Under the pieces are notes generated by a model. It saw only the letters and a list, made by a program, of their open reading frames with translations. It had not been told where the DNA came from and did not search any database. Made by a program: the position numbers and the translations under genes. This document shows, in pieces, positions 55,582 through 64,000 of a DNA stretch of 64,000 bases (positions are counted from its first letter, which is position 1; every line of letters begins with the position of its first letter). The stretch is taken from the NCBI GenBank assembly GCA_036023115.1, contig JAYKKT010000041.1:6250501-6314500 (forward strand). Direction: 5' to 3'. Origin of the DNA: Brasenia schreberi (taxonomy: Eukaryota; Streptophyta; Magnoliopsida; Nymphaeales; Cabombaceae).

Positions 55582-58409
55582 TCTAAACACCCTGAAATCT
55601 CACGAATTTCTTAAAACAAATCTGGTTTTGTACAAGCAGCCCCAAAGGGCCATTTTGAGTCTGGAAACCCAGGAGCCTTCCAGACAACCCTGTATATATG
55701 TTTTAAACTTCATATTTCAAAAATATATAATATGGCTTTTGAAAACCTTTTAAAACACGTTTTTGAAACCCCAAAGCAGCTTGGCCTAATCAAGACAGGA
55801 CCAGCGAAGTCAAAGAGAGCCCGGAACCAGAGCACATGTCGAGCCCGGCACAACAACTCTCGTATCAAATCCATACCCCCAGGATCTCGAATGTCCAAGA
55901 CCCTATTATTATCAAAATGTCATTTGAAGTCATCTCCGGAAGGCAGAAATGGAGGCGGACGATCATGTTGGCGAAAACCCAACGCAGACGGAGTGTTGAT
56001 GCTGTCAGACCCTGCACAAATCGTCCATTTCGAACACAGCTCGAAGGAGTCAGAGTTCAGTTTGGATCAGATCTGGACCATATATATCCAGATCCCAATC
56101 CAAACCCATGTATGGACTTGGATTTGGATTTAGATTCAAAAATCCAATCCAATATCCATATCCATGGCCCACATCACCTTCTCATAAATGGAGGTGGGGC
56201 CCACTTGAAATTCATGTGGGATTATGGGCATGAGAGAGAGTGGGGGTGGATAAGATCAAGAGTGTTGTAATTAAGCTTGACTTGTGTGTCAAGTTTGGGG
56301 TTAATCATGTGGGTTAGCCTAATTGAGTGGGTTTAAGCTTGTAATTAGCCAAAACCTAACCTAGGGCTGCACCAACATGAGGTGGTTAAGGTCTATGGGC
56401 CATGCAAAGGGAGCTCCTTCACCTAAACCTAACCCAAAACACCTAATCCTAGCCTTTCACCCTAATCCACCCCTAATCTGAGCCTAATCACCTAACCCAC
56501 TTCCCTAATCCCGGCCTAATCCCAACCTAATCACCTAACCCACTTCCCTAATCCTTCCCTAAACCTATGTTAATTTCCTTAAACCTAGCCTAATCCTAGC
56601 CTAATCACCTAACCTAGCTCACTAAACCCCACCCTAGAACCCAACCACCTAACCAAACCCTAAACCCCTAAACCACCCCTAGCCCACAATCTACCCAAAC
56701 CACTAGTATTTAAAATATCTGGCCCTACCCTTTCCAGCCCACCTTATCTTCATACCACCCTACCTAAACCACCTAACCACTACCCCAAACCCAGCCCTAA
56801 CCGACCTACCCATCACTATATAAACCCCCCCCCTTTGGGGGCGGGCTTTCCCATCTAGAAGCCCTCTCCAAGCCAACCGGGTCCTCTCCTTCCTCTCCTT
56901 CCCCCAAGTCTAGCCGACTCCTCCACTGCCCCAGCTCCTCCACCTGCTCCACCTGCTCCGCCTGCACCACCACCTACTTTCCATCCCACCACCACTTGCA
57001 CCGCCATCTCCACCACCTCCCGGCCGAGCATCACTACTTGCCCTACTCCCTTCCAGCCGAGTGCCACCTTCTCTTCACTCGGTAAGTACCCCACACTCTA
57101 CCTAACTCCTTCTCCACTCCCTCTCCACTCCCAGCCACCCACCATACCATCACCTTACCTTCATATCAGCCACTCGCCGCCACCATTCCCACTCGGCCAA
57201 GCCTTAGCCGCCCTAGTTACCCGCCACTACCTAACTACACTAGCTACACCCGGCCACCCTATTCAACTTCCTAAGACCTGCCCCTAGCACTCCCTTACAC
57301 CCACTACCCCCACTACCACCTAGCCCCATCACCTAACTAGCTTCCTTCCCATACTCCAGCCTTAGTCATCCTAGCAGCTCGCCACAACCACATTCCCCTA
57401 GTCGGCCACTCCAACCGATTATCCCTTCCATTCGGCCAGCCATCTCTTTTCCCCTAGGTGTCCCATTCGACCTTCCCTTAGGCTCTCCTTAGGGCCATAC
57501 TCCCTAACACTATATACCCTCCTAGTGACCCTACATACTCACCTTGCCCAGCCCCTTTAATCCCCCACACCAAGGCGACATCCTTGCTTGCAGCCGGCCA
57601 CCTTCAAGACGCCTATCCCGCGCCCCATTTGCAGCCGGCCAGCACCCCTTTACCGCTCAACCTTGCGGAGCTCCCGTTTGCAGCCCAAGGCGAAGGCCAA
57701 GCCTATGCTCAAGCAAGGCCTCTACGGACCAGCTACTAGTAAGTGCCTAACTCGGTCTTTAGTTGTATACTTGCTTGGGATTCAATTTGATACGGGGTTG
57801 TAATAACGGAGCATAGTCTCCCCCCGCTTGTAATAACGTGGCTTGGCACACCCACACACGTGCACTCTCTTAGTTGTGCACAATTTTGAACACACACGGG
57901 CCTAATCCGCCCCTAATACATAAGTATATACATATACTTTCATTTTTGAAGGGTTTTGCTTAAGTTGGGTGCGTAAGTCTTTCAATTCAAGCACTCTCAC
58001 ACACATTGAGCCTTCGCTCTTCTTTGAAAGACCCAAGTAAGGGCCGACCTTTACTATTTGGGTTTCATTTTATGTCGTGTGGGTAAGTCTTTCAATTCAA
58101 GCACTCTCACACACATTGAGCTTTCGCTCTTATTTGAAAGACCCAAGTAAGGGCCGACCTATACTATTTGGGTTTCATTTCATGTCGTGTGGGTAAGTCT
58201 TTCAATTCAAGCACTCTCACACACATTGAGCCTTCGCTCTTACTCCCAAGACCTTAGTAAAGGCCTTATTGCAGTTATATTTGGGTTTCATTTATGTCGT
58301 GTGCGTAGTACTTCAATTCAAGCACTCACACACATTGAGCTTTCGCTCTTACTCCCAAGACCTTAGTCAAGGCCATACTGCAATTTATATTTGGGTTTAA
58401 TTTCATGTC
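55582..58409 (+). repeat. 3' LTR of element I, segment 1
   Basis: It starts TCTAAACACC, a G-to-C change of the usual TG start, which shows it changed after insertion. It matches the 5' LTR through the palindrome (56059-56105), CCTAA tract, leader and four hairpin-repeat units (about 57965-58400). Solo LTR K interrupts it; ATGTC at 58405-58409 is the TSD. Confidence 0.92.
56817..56825 (+). promoter_or_regulatory. TATA box of I 3' LTR
   Basis: CTATATAAA with the C-run/G-run inverted repeat to about 56851. Confidence 0.6.
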
Positions 58410-58999
58410 TGTAGACGCGCGAAAATCCCCGCCTCTTTGCCTTTTTCAGGGCTCGGAGCGGATCCTCTCGTGTGTCTAAGGCCTATGTATGCAAACAGGG
58501 CGTGCCAGCTAGCTTACCTAAGCTAGCGAAGATATTTTTAACATTGACTTCTAAACGTGGCGACTGTGAGCAAGTAAGCTCTTGTCGTCGCAGACCTTCT
58601 TGCACCGATGCGCAAGGGTCAGTCTGTACGCTTTGCAAAAATCAAGTTTTGGAGAGGAAGTCTACGAAGCGGTTCGAGGTGTCTATTTCGGGTCTTTAAA
58701 ATGCGATTGCATGTTTTAGATCACGTGGATTTGCACGTGCCTAAGTCTTTTCTTTTATCCCTTTTTCGGGCCACCTAGTTTGTGTGTTATGAACACTCCA
58801 CTACATGGGCGAATTCGAGCGGGGCTTGCTTAGATGCAAATATGCGTCCTACCTCGTGGTATGGCGTAGATGCAATGCAAACTCACGCTACTCCAAAGGG
58901 AAAACCCGAAATGTAAAGACAATACTGAAGGGAAATAACCGAAGGGAAATAACCGAAGGGAGATATGTATATAGATTATGTATATGAGCCCTTACTCGG

Positions 59000-59480
59000 G
59001 TCTTGCAAATAAGAGTGAAGGCTCAATGTGGGTGCGTGCTAGAATTGAAAGACATACACACACGACATGAAATTAAACCCAAATATAAATTGCAGTATGG
59101 CCTTGACTAAGGTCTTGGGAGTAAGAGCGAAGGCTCAATGTGTGTGAGAGTGCTTGAATTGAAAGACTTACACACACGACATGAAATGAAACCCAAATAG
59201 TATAGGTCGGCCCTTACTTGGGTCTTTCAAATAAGAGCGAAAGCTCAATGTGTGTGAGAGTGCTTGAATTGAAAGACTTACTCACACGACATGAAATGAA
59301 ACCCAAATAGTATAGGTCGGCCCTTACTTGGGTCTTTCAAATAAGAGCGAAAGCTCAATGTGTGTGAGAGTGCTTGAATTGAAAGACTTACTCACACGAC
59401 ATGAAATGAAACCCAAATAGTATAGGTTGGCCCTTACTTGGGTCTTTCAAATAAGAGCGAAAGCTCAATGTGTGTGAGTG
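59000..59480 (-). repeat. Tandem hairpin-repeat array in K (five units)
   Basis: Cores lie near 59014, 59127, 59236, 59346 and 59456, so the period is about 110 bp. The last three are almost identical, which points to recent unit amplification. Confidence 0.78.
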
Positions 59481-60460
59481 CTTGAATTGAAAGACAACGC
59501 ACCCAACTTAAGCAAAACCCTTCGAAAATGAAAATATATATACTTATGTATTAGGGGCTGATTAGGCCCGTGTGTGTTCAAAATCGTGCACGACTAAGAG
59601 AGTGCACGTGTGTGGGTGTGCCAAGCCACGTTATTACAAGCGGGGGGAGACTAGGCTCCGTTATTACAACCCCGTATCAAATTGAATCTCAAGCAAGTAT
59701 ACAACTAAAGACCGAGTTTAGGCACTTACGAGTAGCTGGTCCGTAGAGGCCTTGCTTGAGCGTGGGCTTGGCCTTCGCCTTGGGCTGCAAACGGGAGCTC
59801 CGTGAGGATGGGTGACCAAGGGTGCTGGCCGGCTGCAAGTGGGGCGCGGGATTGGCGCCTCGAAGGTGGCCGGCTGCAAATGGGTGTCGCCTTGATGTGG
59901 GCGATCAAAGGGCTGGGCCAAGTAAGTGTGTAGGGCACGAATGGAGAGTATAGAGTGTTAGGGAATATGAACCTAAGGGGAGTTTAAGGGAAGGCCGAAT
60001 GGGAGTTTTAGGGGAGAAGAAATGGTTGGCCGGTGGTAGTTGGGGTAGTTAGGTAGTGGCCGGTGGTTTAGGTTGTGATAGGTTCGGCTAAGGGAGAATG
60101 ATGGCGGCAAAGGGCTGATGTGTAGGTAAGGTGGCAGTATGGTGGGTGGCTAGGAGTGGAGAGGGAGTAGAGAAGGAGCTAGGTAGAGTGGGGGGTACTT
60201 ACCAAATGGGGAGAGGCGGTGGATGGAAGAGAGAAGGTGGGCGGTTGGGATGGAGAGCAAGTGGTGGCGTCCGGCTAGGAGATGGTGGTGGCGTCTGGCT
60301 GGAAGATGGTGGTGGATGGAAGAGAGGAGGTGGCGGTGCAGGTGTAGTAGGTGGAGCAGGAGGGAGATGATGGGACTCGGCTGGACTTGGGGAAGAAGGG
60401 GACCCGGCTGGGATTGGTGAGGGCTCCTAGCTTGGAAAACCCGCCCCCAAGGGGGGGGGG

Positions 60461-60469
60461 TTTAAATAG
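60461..60469 (-). promoter_or_regulatory. TATA-like box of LTR K
   Basis: Minus-strand CTATTTAAA, as in J. Confidence 0.5.
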
Positions 60470-61667
60470 GGATGGGTAGGTCGGTTAGGGCTGGGCTTGG
60501 GGTAGTGGTTAGGTGGTTTAGGTAGGGTGGTATGTAGATAAGGTGGGCTAGAAAGGGCCAGATATTTTGAAAACTAGGGGTTTGGGTAGATTGTGGGCTA
60601 GGGGTGGTTTAGGGGTTTAGGGCTAGGTTAGGTGGTTGGGTTTTAGGGTGAGGTTTAGTGAGCTAGGTTAGGTGATTAGGCTAGGTTTAGGGAAATTAAC
60701 CTAGGTTTAAGGAAGGATTAGGGAAGTGAGTTAGGTGATTAGGTTTGGATTAGGCCGGGATTAGGGAAGTGGGTTAGGTGATTAGGCTCAGATTAGGGGT
60801 AGATTAGGGGGGTAGGCTAGGATTAGGTGTTTTGGGTTAGGTTTAGGTGAAGGAGCTCCCTTAGCATGGCCCATAGACCTTAACCACCTCATGTTGGTGC
60901 AGCCCTAGGTTAGGTTTTGGCTAACCCACTCAATTAGGCTAACCCACATGATTAACCCCAAACTTGACACACAAGTCAAGCTTAATTACAACCCTCTTGA
61001 TATTTTCCATCCCCACTCTCTCTCATGCCCATGATCCCACGTGAATTTCAAGTGGGCCCCACCTCCATTTATGAGAAGGTGATGTGGGCCATGGATATGG
61101 ATATTGGATTGGATCTCGGGATCCAAATCCAAGTCCACATATGGGTTTGGATTGGGATCTGGATATATATGGTCCAGATCCAATCCAAACTGAACTCTGA
61201 CTCCTTCGAGCTGGGTTCGAAACGGACGATTTGTGCGGGGCCTGACAGCATCAGTACTCCGTCTGCGTTGGGTCTTCGCCAACATAGTCGTCCGCCTCCG
61301 TTTCTGCCTTCTGGAGATGATTTCAAATGATATTTCGATAAGAACAGGGTCTTGGACGTTCGAGATCCTGGGGGTGTGAATCAGATATAAGAGTTGTTGT
61401 GCCGGGCTCGACGTGTGCTCCGGTTCCGAGCTCTTTTTAGCTCTCCTGGTCCTGTCTTGATCGGGCCAAGCCACTTCGGGGTTTCAAAACATGTTTTAAA
61501 AGGTTTTCAAAAGCTATATTATATATTTTTGAAATACAGAGTTTAAAACATATGTACAGGGTTGTCTGGAAGGCTCTTGGGTTTCCAGACTCAAAAATGG
61601 CCCTTTGGGGCTGCTTTTACAAAACCAGATGAATTTGAGAAATTCGTGGGATTTCGGGGTGTTTACA

Positions 61668-62352
61668 ATGTCGTGTGTGTAAGTCTTTCAATTCAAGCAC
61701 GCACCCACATTGAGCCTTCGCTCTTATTTGCAAGACCCGAGTAAGGGCTCATATACATACTCTATATACATATCTCCCTTCGGCACTTACTTTACAAGTC
61801 ATTTCCCTTCGGTTATTTCCCTTCGGTTATTTCCCTTCAGTATTGTCTTTACATTCGGGTTTTCCCTTTGGAGTAGTGTGAGTTTGCATTGCATCTACGC
61901 CATACCACGAGGTAGGACGCATATTCCATCAAAGCAAGCCCCGCTCGAATTCGCCCATGTAGTGGAGTGTTCATAGCACACAAACTAGGTGGCCCGAAAA
62001 GGGATAAAAGAAAAGACTTAGGCACGTGCAAATCCACGTGATCTAAAACATGCAATCGCATCTAAAAGACCCGAATTAGACACCTCGAACCGCTTCGTAG
62101 ACTTTCTCTCCAAAAACTCGTTTTTTGCAAAGCGTACAGACTGACCCTTGCGCATCGGTGCAAGAAGGTCTGCGACGACAAGAGCTCACTTGCTCACACT
62201 CGCCACGATTAGAAGTCAGTGTTAAATATATCTTCGCTAGCTTAGGTAAGCTAGCTGGCACGCCCTGTTTTCATAAATAAGGCCTTAGACACACGAGAGG
62301 ATCCGCTCCGAGCCCTGAAAAGGTGAGAGGCGGGGATTTTCGCGCGTCTACA
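61668..62352 (+). repeat. 3' LTR of element I, segment 2
   Basis: The remaining U5 part after solo LTR K: one hairpin-repeat unit, a 14-bp repeat (about 61801-61840), the U5 segment (about 62137-62173) and the end GCGTCTACA at 62352, followed by TSD CATGC. Confidence 0.9.
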
Positions 62353-62990
62353 CATGCCTAAGCTTTTCACGTGAATTTCTTGTGGGCCCCACCTCTATTT
62401 ATGAGAAGGTGATGTGGGCCATGGATGTGGATATTGGATTGGATCTTTGGATCCAAATCCATATACATGTTTGGATTTGGATCTGGATATATATCGTCTA
62501 GATCCGATCCAAATATGATTTTCTGACTCCTTCATGGCGTTGCGAAATGGACGGTTTGTGCGGGGCCTGATAGCATCAGTACTCCGTCTTGCTTTGGGAC
62601 TTCGCCAACATTGTCGTCCCCTCTTCTTCTCACCTTCCGGAGATCATTTTAACGAATTTGTTGATAACAGGGGCTTGGATATCCAAGATTCTGGGGATGA
62701 ATCTGATATGAGAGTTGATGTGCCGGGCTTGACATATGCTCTGGTTCCAGGCTCTCTTTCGCTCCTTTGGTCCTGCTTTCATCAGGCCAAGTTGCTTTTC
62801 GGGGTTTCAAAATGCCCTTTTAAAGGTTTTTAAAACTATATAATACATATTTTAAAACACGTATAGTTTAACCATATGTACAGGGTTTGCCTGGAAGGCT
62901 CCTAGGTTTCCAGACTCAAAATAGCCCTTTGGGACTACTTTTGCAAAACCAGGTGTTTTGGGAAAATCGTGGAGTTTTGGGGTGTTTACA
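62353..62990 (-). repeat. Solo LTR H, segment 3 (U3 start)
   Basis: On the minus strand this is the first 630 bp of H, from TGTAAACACC at 62990 to the GGATTT-rich palindromic block (about 62440-62515). It ends at the TSD of I (62353-62357). Confidence 0.87.
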
Positions 62991-64000
62991 CATGTCAAAT
63001 TCAAATATGATGGCCATGACGATCACTTAGGGCTGGTTATATTTTCCATCCTTAAACCAAAAAGTATCATGATCATGTTGGAAATACCAAAAATACCAAA
63101 ATGCATGGACATCCCTCGTTCACCCAAAATTCCCTTTTTGAAAAGCCGTGACCCTTCATCATGTGTCCATGAGAATCATACATCTCCATCAAGCTAGGGG
63201 CATTTAAATGTATCCCCTAGACACCTTCCATGGAGAACCAATTTCATAAGGATGTATCTCCATCATGACATGTGAGATACATTTCAGATTGTCATCATTG
63301 CATAAAGCATGTATTTCCATTTTAAGTCACATGGAGTGCATAGCATGCATCACATGCATATCATATCACCCAAAGAGCCCAAAAAGGTGGCAGCCTAAGT
63401 AGGAATGTCCCCATGTCTTAAAAAGGGCAACAAAAATCGAAAAACATGTTGATATTGTGGGTAGAAATTTAGCAGACCCCGAAAATGCCCGAACATTCGA
63501 AAGGGTCTATGTTAAAATTCTTTCAAAAAGATTTTTAAAATCGAACTCCTTTGAAACTTCTTGAAAGAAGGATCAAGGTTGATTGTATAACCCTGAATGG
63601 AAAAATTTATACTTTACGAAAAGTAGAGTCTTCCAAAAACGAAGTTGGCGACATTTCAAAAATCCTTGGCTTACAAGATTGAGCCTTGTTCAAAATATCA
63701 AAATATTTTCAAATAGTGGATGCTATTAAGAAATAGGACGATCTCGGTTGAATCGAGTAACCAAAGGGATAAACCTTCCCCCCATTTTACTTTCTCTCCA
63801 AAAAGGAAAATTGGCAACATCCAAAAGAAAATAAGAAAAGGAGAATACAAAAACTCCTCCAAGAAGAGGTCATCTCTTCATAAACAGGGAATACAAAAAC
63901 TCCTCTGAAAGAGGTCTTTTCTTTGAAAGAAAAGAGGGAATAAAGAAAAAATACTCCCAAAGGGAGACCCTCTATGAAAGAAAAAGAAAAAGTCAAAGCT
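62991..64000 (+). mobile_element. Element F, right segment: decayed integrase and 3' UTR
   Basis: This resumes F after H (TSD CATGT at 62991-62995). It starts with a degraded integrase zinc-finger region: ATGATGGCCATGACGATCA corresponds to MMAMKI, with an in-frame stop, and CATGATCATGTT to the HDHV part. It aligns along its length with 34380-35450 of G. Two tandem units (63840-63915) and the CTCCC-AAA-GGGAG hairpin (63954-63966) mark the 3' UTR. The 3' LTR lies beyond the window. Confidence 0.78.

Larger units (their letters stand above)
58410..61667 (-). mobile_element. Solo LTR K (3258 bp)
   Basis: On the minus strand it starts TGTAAACACC at 61667 and ends GTCTACA at 58410, with a perfect TSD ATGTC (58405-58409 and 61668-61672). 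It has the same family and plan as J: U5 segment (58591-58626), short 14-bp repeat (58926-58962), five hairpin-repeat units (about 59000-59480), C/G-run inverted repeat (about 60437-60463), TTAGG-rich tract (about 60480-60840) and U3 palindrome (about 61140-61190). Confidence 0.93.
39957..62352 (+). mobile_element. Ty3/gypsy (Tat/Ogre-like) retrotransposon I, complete but interrupted
   Basis: Full element with LTRs, primer-binding site, ORF1, ORF2 and polypurine tract. It is flanked by a perfect TSD CATGC (39952-39956 and 62353-62357) and lies in solo LTR H. It contains solo LTR J in integrase and solo LTR K in the 3' LTR; without them it is about 15.9 kb. The LTRs look closely similar (3523 and about 3.5 kb), yet the ORFs hold several stops, a frameshift and a 907-bp duplication. 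It may have moved with help from another copy. Confidence 0.93.
26751..62990 (-). mobile_element. Solo LTR H, split by elements G and I
   Basis: On the minus strand the LTR starts TGTAAACACC at 62990 and ends GTCTACA at 26751. With G and I removed, its pieces (62990-62358, 39956-39569, 28724-26751) give one LTR of about 3.0 kb. A perfect TSD CATGT flanks it (26746-26750 and 62991-62995), and F reads on across it. No internal region is present, so it is a solo LTR left by LTR-LTR recombination. Confidence 0.9.

Noticed and set aside
50311..61667. J and K as the two LTRs of a single minus-strand element.
   Set aside because: The sequence between them is the plus-strand integrase end, 3' UTR and LTR of I, and each has its own TSD, so they are two solo LTRs.
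1..64000. tRNA, rRNA or other structural RNA genes.
   Set aside because: No cloverleaf with A and B boxes and no rRNA wording was recognised; the tRNA-related signals are only the primer-binding sites.

Overview
The window is plant nuclear DNA made entirely of LTR retrotransposons inserted into one another; I see no intact host gene, tRNA or rRNA. The organism is inferred to be a seed plant with a large, repeat-rich genome. The elements look like the Tat/Ogre branch of Ty3/gypsy: 2.5-4 kb LTRs, a G-patch-like domain after the protease, and a second RNase H before integrase. The only host-derived sequence is a pair of captured gene fragments that resemble the plant proteins DEX1 and POWERDRESS. 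I cannot name the species.

LTR edges (usually TGTAAACACC...GTCTACA) and 5-bp target site duplications (TSDs) account for every base. The oldest layer is element F (+), seen at 24900-26750 and 62991-64000. F is split by element C (-), seen at 3838-6084, 18269-19924 and 24009-24899. C is itself interrupted by A (+, 1-3837, only its 3' end in the window), B (+, 6085-18268, TSD TACCC) and solo LTR E (-, 19925-24008, TSD CCCAC). F is also interrupted by solo LTR H (-, 26751-62990 overall, TSD CATGT). H contains G (+, 28725-39563, TSD GCTGG) and I (+, 39957-62352, TSD CATGC). I contains solo LTRs J (-, 50311-53521, TSD CTTGT/CTTGC) and K (-, 58410-61667, TSD ATGTC). Nesting is up to four levels deep.

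B and I keep the full coding plan: ORF1 with gag, protease and G-patch; ORF2 with reverse transcriptase, RNase H, a second archaeal-type RNase H and integrase. Both carry stops and frameshifts. B has lost protease and G-patch by deletion, and I carries a 907-bp tandem duplication in pol. G is non-autonomous: it has nearly identical LTRs, no recognisable gag core, protease or RT, two overlapping ORFs of its own (the second ending in a G-patch-like domain) and a decayed integrase remnant that it shares with F.

The most unusual signals are non-coding. Each LTR carries a variable array of about 105-bp units with a short GAGC-loop-GCTC hairpin, a conserved imperfect palindrome in U3, an inverted repeat just after the TATA box and a structured U5 segment. 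The G-family LTR also carries eight GGCCTGC/GCAGGCC hairpins. Solo LTR E holds the captured DEX1-like and POWERDRESS-like fragments in its U3.
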